Positions 26,307 through 35,186 are shown, numbered from the stretch's first letter. The stretch: 42,406 bases of DNA from Actinomycetota bacterium (GCA_947371865.1 CANBRH010000006.1:1-42406); one strand, 5' to 3'. Translations and numbers: made by a program. Notes: a model not told the origin generated them from the sequence alone.

Positions 26307-26312
26307 TACCAT
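26307..26312 (+). promoter_or_regulatory. Leaderless -10 element for the TetR gene
   Basis: TACCAT, then TCAACAT (7 nt), then the ATG at 26320. No ribosome binding site is visible. Confidence 0.45.
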
Positions 26313-26319
26313 TCAACAT

Positions 26320-26934
26320 ATGAGCACCGATATCGCAGGCCGTGGCCGACTTCCTCGGGATGAGCGGCGCGCTCAACTACTGACGGCAGCTTTGGAAGTT
26401 TTTACCGCCGCCGGTTATCACCAGGCGGCGATGGATGAAATCGCCGATCGAGCCAAGGTAAGCAAGCCCGTGCTTTATCAACATTTTCCCTCCAAACTTG
26501 ATCTCTATTTGGCAGTCCTAGACCTCCATATTGATTCGTTGGTTTTCGATATTCAAAAAGCTATAGCTTCTACCTCTGATAACGATGATCGAGTAAAAGC
26601 AACAGTAGATGCTTACTTCAGTTTTATTAATGATGAAGGCGAAGCTTTCCGCTTACTTTTCGAAAGTGATATGAGTGTCGAGCCCCAGGTGCGCGAACGA
26701 CTCAACCGCATGACTTATGACTGCGCTGCTGCAGTCAGTGCCGTAATTTCTTTAGATACTGGCTTGGCTAAAGAGGCATCCATGATGTTGGCAGTTGGTC
26801 TCATTGGCACTACTCAAACAGCGGCACGCCATTGGCTCGAACGTGATGGAAAAATAAATCGCGAAGTGGCCGGCGAACTTGTTTCCAATCTCCTGTGGCG
26901 CGGTATTTCAGGCTTCCCAAAGTCGGCAATCTGA
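26320..26934 (+). CDS. TetR/AcrR regulator (Rv3208-like)
   Basis: A 204-residue one-component regulator. The N-terminal helix-turn-helix (about 12-60) contains RRAQLLTAALEVFTAAGY, AAMDEIADRAKVSKPVLYQHF and the usual K..LY; the C-terminal helical domain would bind a ligand that is not predictable. Position between moeZ and DUF3107 matches Rv3208, which makes it a conserved rather than an accessory regulator. It starts 144 bp from moeZ in divergent orientation. Confidence 0.88.
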   Translation: MSTDIAGRGRLPRDERRAQLLTAALEVFTAAGYHQAAMDEIADRAKVSKPVLYQHFPSKLDLYLAVLDLHIDSLVFDIQKAIASTSDNDDRVKATVDAYFSFINDEGEAFRLLFESDMSVEPQVRERLNRMTYDCAAAVSAVISLDTGLAKEASMMLAVGLIGTTQTAARHWLERDGKINREVAGELVSNLLWRGISGFPKSAI

Positions 26935-26958
26935 CTCGCACCCTCGCGAATCGATGAC

Positions 26959-26964
26959 TAAACT
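26959..26964 (+). promoter_or_regulatory. Leaderless -10 element for DUF3107
   Basis: TAAACT, then GAAGTT (6 nt), then the ATG at 26971. No ribosome binding site is visible. Confidence 0.45.
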
Positions 26965-26970
26965 GAAGTT

Positions 26971-27225
26971 ATGACTACCAAGAAAAGCGCTACTAACCAC
27001 ACTGATATCCGCATCGGAATTGCCGACAGTTCTCAAGAACTCAATATCGAGAGCGAATTGTCGCAAGATCTCGTTCTTAAGACAGTTAAAGATGCACTGG
27101 AGAAGAATGAGGCGCTAGTTCTCGAAGACACAAAGGGCCGGAAAACAATTATTAGTTCTGCAAAAATTTCCTTTGTTGAAGTTGGCGAATCTGCCGAGCG
27201 CCGAGTCGGCTTTGCAAATCTCTAG
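26971..27225 (+). CDS. DUF3107 family protein (TB9.4/Rv3208A-like)
   Basis: An 84-residue actinobacterial protein of unknown role. It contains IRIGIADSSQELNIES near the N-terminus and ends with a VEVGESAERRVGFA segment, both typical of DUF3107. It lies 36 bp behind the TetR gene, as TB9.4 does behind Rv3208. Its TAG and the convergent ParA-like TAG share CTAG at 27222-27225. Confidence 0.85.
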   Translation: MTTKKSATNHTDIRIGIADSSQELNIESELSQDLVLKTVKDALEKNEALVLEDTKGRKTIISSAKISFVEVGESAERRVGFANL

Positions 27226-27968
27226 TTCTTACTAGAAATATCTTCTAACAAGAAATAAGCCAACTCGCGATAGGCCACAGCGACACTTCCCGAATTGTCA
27301 TTGTTTAGTACTGACTTGCCTGAGAGTTCTGCCCTCAACACACTGCTCGACCGCGGAATCGCTGGTGAAAGTAATTTAGAGTCGCTTCCCAATAGTTCAA
27401 GAGTTGAGGCATCACCAGAACTTTGGGTTGGAAGCGTCCCCAGCCAATACGGCGACGGGCCATAACTTTTTAGCAAGGCATCAACAACTTCTTGGGTCTG
27501 AATGATTCCACGAACACTTCCCAGAGCTGCCGTTGTTACACCTAAATGAAAGTCGGCAAGCAAGAGTGTGGCCATCCACGTATGCGAGAGAGTGGAAGGA
27601 GTATCAAGAATGACGAAATCAAAAGGTGAGTCAAAGTTTGCTAATGACTTCTTAAAATTATTGGCTATTTCAGTCAAAGACTTTTCACGTTGATCCAAAT
27701 ATGAAATTCGAGAATCCGAGGGAAGAAATGAAAATCTTTCCGGGGTAGAAACGATTGCCGATTCGGCGAAGGAAGAATTTTGAAATAAATCAAAAGTGGT
27801 ATCTCTTGGGTTTTCTACACCTAAAAGAAAAGTTAAATAGGCAGAGCTAGTGCAATCAACCAAGAGAGTCCGCTGTCCATATTCTGCAAAAGAGACTGCT
27901 AGCGCATGTGCTGTAGTCGTCTTTCCAGTTCCGCCGGCCGGATTCACAACCGCCAAGAAGCGGGTCAT
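27222..27968 (-). CDS. ParA/Soj-like ATPase lacking the signature lysine
   Basis: A 248-residue protein of the ParA/MinD class. The P-loop is NPAGGTGKTTT (9-19): Walker A Lys16 is present, but the second, signature lysine of KGGxGKT is replaced by Ala11. Switch regions VDCTSSAYL and FVILDTPSTLSH are recognisable. Canonical ParA uses the signature lysine for dimer contacts with the partner's ATP, so activity may differ. The place near DUF3107 recalls Rv3213c. No parB or DNA-binding partner is adjacent. ATG overlaps the DUF2236 stop (27965-27968). Confidence 0.82.
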   Translation of the reverse strand: MTRFLAVVNPAGGTGKTTTAHALAVSFAEYGQRTLLVDCTSSAYLTFLLGVENPRDTTFDLFQNSSFAESAIVSTPERFSFLPSDSRISYLDQREKSLTEIANNFKKSLANFDSPFDFVILDTPSTLSHTWMATLLLADFHLGVTTAALGSVRGIIQTQEVVDALLKSYGPSPYWLGTLPTQSSGDASTLELLGSDSKLLSPAIPRSSSVLRAELSGKSVLNNDNSGSVAVAYRELAYFLLEDISSKN

Positions 27969-28741
27969 ACTTCAGCGCCCTGAGCATATTTTGAACTGGG
28001 ATTGCCTAACCACGATTCTGGGATGAGTTGAATCGAAGCGCGCAGCTGGCGGAGAGCAAGATCTGTGGCTATGACGTGACCTGGAAAAGAGGGCAAGTGG
28101 TACAAATTTCGAGCCCAGTTGGGTAACGAAGCGGTAGCGATCGCCGCAATACCTGCCCATGCCGGAGCGGCCAAGGTACCCAATCGGAGGGCGGTGGGCA
28201 TCGGCGGAAAGGTTAAAAAGAGCGCTGCTCGCTTGGCATCATCGCTTGCCGCCAATTCTGGCTGAATTTCTTGAAAGTAGTTGGCCATCGCTGCGCGAGT
28301 GGCAGGAACCGAGCCGGCATCAATCCCAACAAGTTCGGCGAAAATGACCATCTCCGCTACATATTGATCTTGCTCGGAATCTGAGAGTTTGAGCCCAGAT
28401 CTCACAGCACAATCCAGAAACGAATCCACCATGGACATGTGAACCCAGAGCAGAAGATGAGGATCGTCTAAACCGAGCTTGGAATGAATTCCGCGAACTC
28501 GAGCCGCCAGAGCTTCGGCTTGCTGCTTGGGTCCAAAAGTCAACAAACCCACATAATCACCGGTACGTTGCAAACGCCCCCAAGCGTCTTCGCGAAAATT
28601 GGAATTCTGTGCCACCCCTGCCATCGCCTCGGGGTGGAGCGCTTGCTGCAACAGGGCTCGAATTCCACCGGCAAACATCGATGAATCCGAGTGAATTCGT
28701 CGGGTGATGCTCTCTGGTGCAAAAAGAAAATCTTGGCTCAT
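27965..28741 (-). CDS. DUF2236 / MpaB-like protein
   Basis: A 258-residue protein of the oxygenase-MpaB/DUF2236 family, in which some members bind haem; I cannot verify haem ligands here. The segments AWGRLQRTGDYVGLLTFG and DPHLLLWVHMSMVDSFL fit the family core. It has no signal peptide. ATGA overlaps join it to MarC upstream (28738-28741) and the ParA-like gene downstream, so it belongs to a four-gene coupled set. The function is unknown. Confidence 0.8.
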   Translation of the reverse strand: MSQDFLFAPESITRRIHSDSSMFAGGIRALLQQALHPEAMAGVAQNSNFREDAWGRLQRTGDYVGLLTFGPKQQAEALAARVRGIHSKLGLDDPHLLLWVHMSMVDSFLDCAVRSGLKLSDSEQDQYVAEMVIFAELVGIDAGSVPATRAAMANYFQEIQPELAASDDAKRAALFLTFPPMPTALRLGTLAAPAWAGIAAIATASLPNWARNLYHLPSFPGHVIATDLALRQLRASIQLIPESWLGNPSSKYAQGAEV

Positions 28742-29358
28742 AAATTGAAGAATCCTTTAATGGACTGAACGACCATTTCAACAGCGATGGCAGCCAATAA
28801 CAGACCTGCAATCCGCGCAACTAATGTGACTCCAGAGTCGCGAATGAGACCTAAGATTTTTGTTGAGAACATCAAAGTGACGCCTATAACAATGTGAACT
28901 CCAATAATGGCAAGAGCCAAAGAAAATTTCTGAGTTGCAGAATGGGCATATTGAACATACAAAATTGTCGTAACAATGGCTCCCGGACCAGCAAGAAGTG
29001 GTGTACCGAGTGGAACCAGTGCAACATTGACATTCTCGTGAGCTACATCAGAAGTATCTTTGCCGGTGAGAAGTTCAAGAGAAATTAAGAGAAGTAACAA
29101 CCCACCAGCACCTTGAAGAGCATTGATCGAAATATGCAGATAACTGAGAATGAATTTCCCAAAGAGGGCAAAGATGACGATCACAAATAGGGAAACTGAG
29201 GCGCCTTGCCAAGCCATACGAACTCGCTGGCGCTGATTGCGACCTGAAACGAGCGAAAGAAAAATTGGGGTGGCACCAGGCGGATCCATAATCACCAGCA
29301 AGGTGACAAATGCTTGAATGCCAAAGGTGACGGCGGATAAAGCAGCCATATTTCTCAT
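28738..29358 (-). CDS. MarC-family membrane protein
   Basis: A 206-residue protein with six predicted membrane helices, the family signature VIMDPPGATPIFLSL near the N-terminus, and a matching second half (LGTPLLAGPGAIVT). MarC was once linked to antibiotic resistance; its true substrate is unknown. ATG 29358 overlaps the PHP-gene stop as ATGA and removes 16 residues from the longest ORF, which is the natural coupled start. Confidence 0.9.
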   Translation of the reverse strand: MRNMAALSAVTFGIQAFVTLLVIMDPPGATPIFLSLVSGRNQRQRVRMAWQGASVSLFVIVIFALFGKFILSYLHISINALQGAGGLLLLLISLELLTGKDTSDVAHENVNVALVPLGTPLLAGPGAIVTTILYVQYAHSATQKFSLALAIIGVHIVIGVTLMFSTKILGLIRDSGVTLVARIAGLLLAAIAVEMVVQSIKGFFNL

Positions 29359-30200
29359 AGGGAAATTACCCTTCGCTCTCGGGCTCGCGATTCCAAGGCT
29401 TCCCACTGATGTGGGGCGGTTGTGGACTCGGCTAGAACATTAAGTTTACCTGTCCCGTGGTAATCGCTGGAGCCAGTAACGACTAAATCAAAATCTTGCG
29501 CCAGGTTGGAAAGCAGCTCACGTTCTTCCAGATTTTGATCACGATGGTGGACTTCTATGCCATCCAAACCCGCGCCTACGAGAGATGCAATGACTGCTGG
29601 TTCTATGGTTCGACCTCGGAGCGAAGCCAACGGGTGGGCTATTACCGCGACTCCCCCTGCACCCTTTATAAGACGGATAACTTCTTCAGGAGTAGGCGAA
29701 TAGTGGGAAACATAAAATTTTGAATTGTTATGAAGGAGTTCAGCAAATGCTTCTTCGCGGTTCTTGACCAATCCTTTGGCAATCAATGCATCGGCAAGAT
29801 GCGGCCTGCCTAATGTTGCGCCTTCCGATAATTGCGCCAAGACATCAGCCATTTCTATCTGATAGCCATTGTCATTGAGACGCCTAATAATTTTCGCCAT
29901 CCGTCCATGACGATTGTTTCGCGTCTGCGCCATGACTTCTTGAAGCGGCGCGTAATCGGGATCAAAAAGCAAGCCCAGCATATGGACGCTAATACCATCT
30001 TCGGTTTGACAAGATATTTCTGAACCCAGAACCAGATCTAAGTTGGGGCGTAGATAGCGCACGGCTTCATCCCAGCCAGCGATCGTGTCGTGATCAGTCA
30101 ACGCAACTACATCGAGGCCATTCGCTAAAGCCTTATTAATGAGTTCGCCTGGGGTATCGGTGCCATCGCTAGTGGCCGAGTGCGTATGGAGATCAATCAC
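29355..30200 (-). CDS. PHP-domain phosphoesterase (TrpH/YciV-like)
   Basis: A 281-residue metallophosphoesterase. Metal-binding motifs are HTHS (5-8), TDHDT near residue 36, a conserved ExSC in the middle, IAHPL and SDYHG near the end. Characterised relatives hydrolyse 3',5'-bisphosphonucleotides or trim RNA 5' ends. GTG 30200 has no ribosome binding site but TAGATT-N6 upstream, so it probably heads the transcript PHP-marC-DUF2236-parA. Confidence 0.88.
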   Translation of the reverse strand: MIDLHTHSATSDGTDTPGELINKALANGLDVVALTDHDTIAGWDEAVRYLRPNLDLVLGSEISCQTEDGISVHMLGLLFDPDYAPLQEVMAQTRNNRHGRMAKIIRRLNDNGYQIEMADVLAQLSEGATLGRPHLADALIAKGLVKNREEAFAELLHNNSKFYVSHYSPTPEEVIRLIKGAGGVAVIAHPLASLRGRTIEPAVIASLVGAGLDGIEVHHRDQNLEERELLSNLAQDFDLVVTGSSDYHGTGKLNVLAESTTAPHQWEALESRARERRVISL

Positions 30201-30206
30201 GGCGTT

Positions 30207-30212
30207 AATCTA
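30207..30212 (-). promoter_or_regulatory. Leaderless -10 element for the PHP-marC-DUF2236-parA operon
   Basis: TAGATT on the minus strand, then AACGCC, then the GTG at 30200. It lies in the 23-bp gap after the EamA gene. Confidence 0.45.
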
Positions 30213-30223
30213 TCGTGAAGCGA

Positions 30224-31114
30224 TTATTCGGCTACTTTTGTGCGCAGAACGAAGATGGCACAGCCAACTAAAAGTCCAATAATCCCAGGGATGATGCCTG
30301 CCGCAGGATGTTGCCCTAACCACCACGCAGCCAAAATGGCGCTTACGGGGACTTCGAAAAAAGTAATGAGCGAAACAACTGCTGGAGATACTCGTTTCAG
30401 CGAAAGATTAAACATGGTATGTCCCAGCAACTGAGCCCCACCTATCAGAGCAAGAACTAACCACCACTGTTTAGCAGAGAAATGAACGAGCGGATAACCG
30501 ATGAAAAGTGAAACTGGGAGAACCGTTAATGCGCACATTCCATAACAAATGACTGTGTAGGTGCTGGTAGAAAGTGTTCTTTGCGCTTTTGACCCAATCA
30601 AAACATAGCCAGCGGCTAGTGCAGCACATCCCAACGCCGAGAGATCTCCGACAAAAGCTCGAACGGAAAGATGAAGATCCACGCCCGTGATCAATAGAAC
30701 TGAGAGAAAAGCGATAAGCATTCCAAGCCAGGCTTGACGGGGAATCTCGTGTCCACCGATCTTGAGGAATATGGCGGCAAAGATAGGTTGCATAGCGGTT
30801 AACGCCGTCCCTGCTGCAACCGAACTCATTCTCATGGCAATGAAGAACCCAAGGAAATGCAGTGCCAACAGCGCACCTGACAACAGCGACCACTTAATGG
30901 CTGATCGTTGTTCGGCACTCCTCCATTCCCGTTTTCTTGCTGCGAACGGCAACATCGAAAGCGCCCCACCAAGATTTCGCCAGAAGATCAGAGTGGGCAC
31001 GGGCATAGTGCTGAGAGCAATAACTGGGCCAGATGTACCGATCCCGACGACACCGAGAGCGAGGAAAGCAATATCGCGACCTTCTGGTAGCGCGTTGTGG
31101 TTATCGATACTCAT
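30224..31114 (-). CDS. EamA/DMT-family exporter
   Basis: A 296-residue membrane protein with about ten hydrophobic segments arranged as two EamA repeats (about 15-145 and 155-292). Typical features are the small-residue-rich first helix, AGTALTAMQPIFAAIF in the first repeat and VSLITFFEVPVSAILA in the second. DMT exporters move amino acids or metabolites; the substrate is not predictable. Its ATG directly follows the stop of the Nramp-related gene (TAA then ATG). Confidence 0.88.
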   Translation of the reverse strand: MSIDNHNALPEGRDIAFLALGVVGIGTSGPVIALSTMPVPTLIFWRNLGGALSMLPFAARKREWRSAEQRSAIKWSLLSGALLALHFLGFFIAMRMSSVAAGTALTAMQPIFAAIFLKIGGHEIPRQAWLGMLIAFLSVLLITGVDLHLSVRAFVGDLSALGCAALAAGYVLIGSKAQRTLSTSTYTVICYGMCALTVLPVSLFIGYPLVHFSAKQWWLVLALIGGAQLLGHTMFNLSLKRVSPAVVSLITFFEVPVSAILAAWWLGQHPAAGIIPGIIGLLVGCAIFVLRTKVAE

Positions 31115-32389
31115 TTAGTGAACGGTGAACCAGAGCATGCAAGCTACGCAGACAAAGACGACAGCGATAATGACGCCATAAATAATGCGCATAGTTTTTG
31201 ATGAGACGTACTCACCCATCAGGCGCTTGTCCCGGGAAATACCAAACATATAAAGGAGAAGCGGAAGAAGGAGCACGGCATTGAGAATCTGAGTTAACAC
31301 CAAAATCGTGATGAGCGGAGCGCCAGGAATTAGGATCAAAACGGCAGAGAGAACTGTGATGGCAGCAAAGGTGCCGTAGAAAAGTGGCGCTTCGCGCGGG
31401 CCATCATCTAAGGCTGCTGGGCGGCCGGTCAGATCTGAAACGGAATACGCGGTGGACAAGGGAAGAATGGATGCGGCAAGTAACGCCGCTCCAATTAATC
31501 CGATGGCAAAAAGATCCTTGGCCAGAGTTCCGGCAAGAGGTTTGAGAGCGGCGGCGGCATCGGAAGCATCTTGAATAGAGATATGTTGTTTATTCAGGGT
31601 TGCGGCACAGGTGATGATGACAAAGAATCCGATAATTCCGGTCAGCATGGAACCAGTCCATACATCTACCCGAAGTAATTTGAGATCGTCGCGAGTCAGG
31701 CGCTTATCGACTGCATAAGATTGAATAAAGGCTAATCCCCACGGTGCCAACGTTGTTCCTAAAGTTGCCGTCGCAATAAAAACAGCATCTCGAGTAAAGG
31801 GCATTGAAGGCACGACCATGCCGTGAAAGGCCTTGCCCCAATCGGGATGAGAGAGAAATCCGGCGATAACATAGGAAAGGAAAACTGCCGAGAGCAAAAA
31901 GAAGACTTTTTCAACTCGAGTGAAAGATCCTCTCAGGACCAAAAACGAAACAAGAAGCGCAGCAACCGGAACAGTGACATATCGCGAATATCCAAAGAGT
32001 TGTCCAGCAGCAGCAATACCTGCAAATTCGGCGGTCATTGTCCCGATGTTGGCCAAGATGAGCGCCACTGCGCTAAGGACACCAGACCTAGCCCCGTATT
32101 TTTGACGTACTAGACCAATTAATCCTTGACGAGTAACTACACCAATGCGAGCACCAAGATCTTGGAAAAGAATCAAAGCAACGGTCGAAGCGACCAAGAC
32201 CCAAAGCATTTGATAGCCATATTTGGCGCCCAGCACCGAATAGGTCGTAATACCAGCAGGATCGTCATCTGACAGACCGGCTATGACGCCTGGTCCCATT
32301 ACCGATAAGAGCGCGGCTAGACGAATCTTGCGCGGAGAAATGGCAGGCGTACCTGGCCGCTTGGTAGCGGTCTTCTTAACTTCACTCAT
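31115..32389 (-). CDS. Nramp-family divalent metal transporter, NRMT-like (possible Mg2+)
   Basis: A 424-residue, roughly 11-helix transporter of the Nramp superfamily. TM1 reads SDDDPAGITTY (40-50) in place of the DPGN of Mn/Fe transporters, and TM6 reads GTTLAPWG (211-218), with Ala-Pro-Trp where canonical Nramps have Met-Pro-His. The TM6 methionine is the soft ligand that favours transition metals, so its loss, as in Nramp-related Mg2+ transporters, suggests Mg2+ or another hard ion. ATG overlaps the stop of the MgtE-N/CBS gene (ATGA, 32386-32389). The substrate is inferred, not proven. Confidence 0.85.
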   Translation of the reverse strand: MSEVKKTATKRPGTPAISPRKIRLAALLSVMGPGVIAGLSDDDPAGITTYSVLGAKYGYQMLWVLVASTVALILFQDLGARIGVVTRQGLIGLVRQKYGARSGVLSAVALILANIGTMTAEFAGIAAAGQLFGYSRYVTVPVAALLVSFLVLRGSFTRVEKVFFLLSAVFLSYVIAGFLSHPDWGKAFHGMVVPSMPFTRDAVFIATATLGTTLAPWGLAFIQSYAVDKRLTRDDLKLLRVDVWTGSMLTGIIGFFVIITCAATLNKQHISIQDASDAAAALKPLAGTLAKDLFAIGLIGAALLAASILPLSTAYSVSDLTGRPAALDDGPREAPLFYGTFAAITVLSAVLILIPGAPLITILVLTQILNAVLLLPLLLYMFGISRDKRLMGEYVSSKTMRIIYGVIIAVVFVCVACMLWFTVH

Positions 32390-33732
32390 GAAAGCGAACC
32401 ACTACCGGGAGAGAAACCTCGACGTTCGGAAAGGGAAGCAAGCGCATCCACAAGGTCGTCGGCGAGAATTCTTCCGACCGGCTTGTTCTTTTCATCGACA
32501 ACAATGACCGATGAACCGCGGTTATTGGAAAACTCTTCGACAACTTCATCCAAAGGAGTATCAAGCTGAATTGCAGTGGGATACGGCGGACCTATTAATG
32601 TCGAAAGTAGCGCTGTACTTTTCGCGGCAACAAGTTCAATGACTTGAATATGGTCAACTAACTTCCCTCGAGAATCAACAACAACTACCCCATCGGAAAT
32701 ATCACGCTCACGATTACTGACAAGAAGTTTTAACGCTGAAGCTACCGTGTCATTTTCGCGAACAATAAGAATGTGGGTGGTCATTATTCCACCAGCCAAT
32801 GTCTCATCAAAGGAGACCAATTTTCGTAGTTGGCCAGCGAGTGCCGAATCCATCTCTCCCAAAATACTTTCGCGGTGTTCCACATCGAGATCTCGAAGAA
32901 CTTCGGCGCTCTCATCGGGCTCCATACGTGCTAACAAATCCGCAGAGCGCTCGGATGTTAAGCCACGAATCAAACCTTGGAGTTCCTCTTCCTCCATTTC
33001 CTCGAGGGCATCAGCAGCAAGTTCTGGATCAAGGAGTTCAATCAAGGCACCTTGCTCGCGACCGGCTAAGTCTTCAATAAGGTCAGCAAGGTCGGCCGGC
33101 CGTAACTGGCTAAGCACCGCGCGCGAACCCGAGGTTCGCACCACGCCAGAACCGTCAGCGAGTGAAGCCACGGTTGCCCAGTCAACAACGTGCTCTGGAG
33201 TTGGAGTACGACGAATCGAACCGGGGAAGATGCGACGGAGGAATGAAACAAACGAGATATCTACTCCCACGACTCGAATCTCGCGATCAAATGGCGCTAA
33301 GTAGAGATCTGAGGAACGAACTACTCGCAATCCATCGACATCGACGATTTGGTGATCGATAACGTCGGCATCCAGCAATGACTCGCCTTCGCGGCGTTTA
33401 AAGTCTTCTAGATTTATCTTTGTCGTGGAAAGCCGAATCTCATCCTTATTCAATGAGGAAATTCGGGCACCATTGATAAAAGATTTTCGATTTCCGACTT
33501 TAACGATGAGGCCAGAAACCGGCGGGTATGTTTCCTCGCCATGTCGAACTACAACATCTACCAATTTACCGATATCGCGGCCGTCGAGATCTTTGACTGG
33601 ACGGCCGATGAGGCCAGCGACCGAGACTAAAGATTCCCTAATATTTTTTCGAGCAAGTACCGAGTCTCGGCGACCAACGATTTTGCGCGCAACCGTATTT
33701 ATCCCAGTTACGGGGGTCTGGGCGCGAGTCAT
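32386..33732 (-). CDS. Soluble PRC-barrel / MgtE-N / CBS protein (Rv1232c-like)
   Basis: A 448-residue protein without membrane helices. Order: PRC-barrel-like region(s) (about 31-190), an MgtE N-terminal helical domain (about 208-318, LRPADLADLIEDL..GALIELLDPELAADALEEM), and two CBS domains (about 318-435, GGIMTTHILIVREND and later VVEEFSNNRGSSVIVVDEK). In full-length MgtE this cytosolic part senses Mg2+ and gates the channel; the channel domain is missing here. Translational coupling to an Nramp-like transporter suggests a regulatory subunit. The same protein lies near mrp in M. tuberculosis. ATG 33732 follows TAGACT-N6 with no ribosome binding site. Confidence 0.87.
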   Translation of the reverse strand: MTRAQTPVTGINTVARKIVGRRDSVLARKNIRESLVSVAGLIGRPVKDLDGRDIGKLVDVVVRHGEETYPPVSGLIVKVGNRKSFINGARISSLNKDEIRLSTTKINLEDFKRREGESLLDADVIDHQIVDVDGLRVVRSSDLYLAPFDREIRVVGVDISFVSFLRRIFPGSIRRTPTPEHVVDWATVASLADGSGVVRTSGSRAVLSQLRPADLADLIEDLAGREQGALIELLDPELAADALEEMEEEELQGLIRGLTSERSADLLARMEPDESAEVLRDLDVEHRESILGEMDSALAGQLRKLVSFDETLAGGIMTTHILIVRENDTVASALKLLVSNRERDISDGVVVVDSRGKLVDHIQVIELVAAKSTALLSTLIGPPYPTAIQLDTPLDEVVEEFSNNRGSSVIVVDEKNKPVGRILADDLVDALASLSERRGFSPGSGSLS

Positions 33733-33738
33733 GCGCTA

Positions 33739-33744
33739 AGTCTA
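33739..33744 (-). promoter_or_regulatory. Leaderless -10 element for the MgtE-N/Nramp operon
   Basis: TAGACT on the minus strand, then TAGCGC, then the ATG at 33732. It overlaps the stop codon of mrp. Confidence 0.45.
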
Positions 33745-34872
33745 GGTGTGCAGGGTTAACGGAATGCCAACAATTGATTTTGGTCGGATCATCAATTTTT
33801 CCAAGAGCTGCGCAAATCCTTGCGCGGCCGCTGAATCTGGGGCAGCCAAAGAGATAGGCATCCCTTGGTCGCCACCTTCACGCAGGGCGATGTCAAAGGG
33901 AATCTTGGCTAACAGCGGAACTTCTGCGCCGACTAGAGCCGAGAGCCGTTCAGCTGTCGCCTCTCCGCCGCCACTTCCAAAAATAGAGATGGGCTCGCCG
34001 CAGGAAGGACAGGCCGAATCTGACATATTTTCGACAACTCCAAGAATATGTTGTTTCAGTTGATGCGCCACTCGTCCGGCTCGTTCGGATACTTCAGCAG
34101 CTGCCACCTGAGGGGTAGTTACAACCAAAATTTCAGAGCCCGGAATGAGCTGGCCTAAAGAGATAGCAATATCGCCAGTCCCTGGTGGCAAATCCAGAAG
34201 TAGTAAATCCAGGTCTCCCCAATATGCATCACTCAGCAGTTGTTCAAGCACGCGATGAAGAAGCGGACCACGATAAACAATGGGGTCGGCACGCTCGGGC
34301 TTAAACATCTCCATAGAAACTACTTTGACGCCAAAATTCTCAACTGGAATAAAGGTTTGATCGATGGCAGTTGGCCGGCGATCGAGAATTCCCATGAGCC
34401 GTGGAATCGAATGGCCGTAAACATCGGCATCTAGGATGCCAACTTTCAGTCCTTTGGCTGCCGCGGTTACAGCAAGATTGACGGTAACAGAAGATTTACC
34501 AACGCCACCCTTTCCAGATGCAATTCCTAGAACTCGCGTCAGTGAATCAGGTTGAGCGAAGGGAATGAATTTCTCGCGACCGCCCCGTAATAATTTCTTT
34601 ACATTATTTCTCTGTTCTTCATTCATTGTGCCAAATTCAAGTTCGATGGATGTGACACCATCAATGCTGGAGAGTGCGGTGACGACATCACTTTGCAAGC
34701 GATCGCGCATTGGACAACCTGAAATAGTAAGCAAAATCTTTACTGAGATAACGCCAGTGGAAAAATGCACTGACTCGACCATTCCTAAATCAGGTAACGG
34801 GCGATGCAGCTCTGGGTCTGAAACTGTGGCTAAGGCAGCATGGGCTGCTGCAATGATGGATTCATTGCTCAT
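33742..34872 (-). CDS. mrp: Fe-S cluster carrier/assembly ATPase Mrp (ApbC/NBP35)
   Basis: A 376-residue P-loop protein that holds and transfers Fe-S clusters. An N-terminal MIP18/DUF59 domain (1-82, SDPELHRPLPDLGM and CPMRD) precedes the ATPase with KGGVGKS at 121-127, DADVYGHSIPR, and the cluster-binding CPSC (Cys288, Cys291). Its ATG overlaps the tatB stop as ATGA. The order methyltransferase-htrA-tatB-mrp-MgtE-like matches Rv1220c-Rv1232c with some genes removed. Confidence 0.95.
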   Translation of the reverse strand: MSNESIIAAAHAALATVSDPELHRPLPDLGMVESVHFSTGVISVKILLTISGCPMRDRLQSDVVTALSSIDGVTSIELEFGTMNEEQRNNVKKLLRGGREKFIPFAQPDSLTRVLGIASGKGGVGKSSVTVNLAVTAAAKGLKVGILDADVYGHSIPRLMGILDRRPTAIDQTFIPVENFGVKVVSMEMFKPERADPIVYRGPLLHRVLEQLLSDAYWGDLDLLLLDLPPGTGDIAISLGQLIPGSEILVVTTPQVAAAEVSERAGRVAHQLKQHILGVVENMSDSACPSCGEPISIFGSGGGEATAERLSALVGAEVPLLAKIPFDIALREGGDQGMPISLAAPDSAAAQGFAQLLEKLMIRPKSIVGIPLTLHT

Positions 34873-35180
34873 AATAAGTCTGGGTCAATCTTCGCTGACT
34901 TCTTTATTGCCTCTATTTCAGCTATTGGGTTAGCGTCATCTAGAACATCACCGATGTGCTTTTTGATGAACTTCTTTGGATGCAAATCTGTGACTTGTAA
35001 ATCCTCATAACCAGGTCCCAGGTTTTCGCGAAGCTCAGCAGTAGCAGCTTGCGACAGAGAGCGAAGTTTGCGCACTATTTTTGCCGCCTCAGATGCAACT
35101 TGAGGCAGGCGGTCAGGACCAACCAAAATCATGGCCAGCACTGCCAGCATGATGAACTCACCGGCACCGATATTGAACAT
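34869..35180 (-). CDS. tatB: Twin-arginine translocase subunit TatB
   Basis: A 103-residue component of the Tat export system for folded proteins. It has one N-terminal membrane helix (about 5-20, GAGEFIMLAVLAMILVGPDRLP), the GPxxLP hinge and an amphipathic helix. The length exceeds TatA and fits TatB. No tatA or tatC is in the window. ATG 35180 follows TACTCT-N6 with no ribosome binding site. Confidence 0.88.
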   Translation of the reverse strand: MFNIGAGEFIMLAVLAMILVGPDRLPQVASEAAKIVRKLRSLSQAATAELRENLGPGYEDLQVTDLHPKKFIKKHIGDVLDDANPIAEIEAIKKSAKIDPDLL

Positions 35181-35186
35181 GGATTA

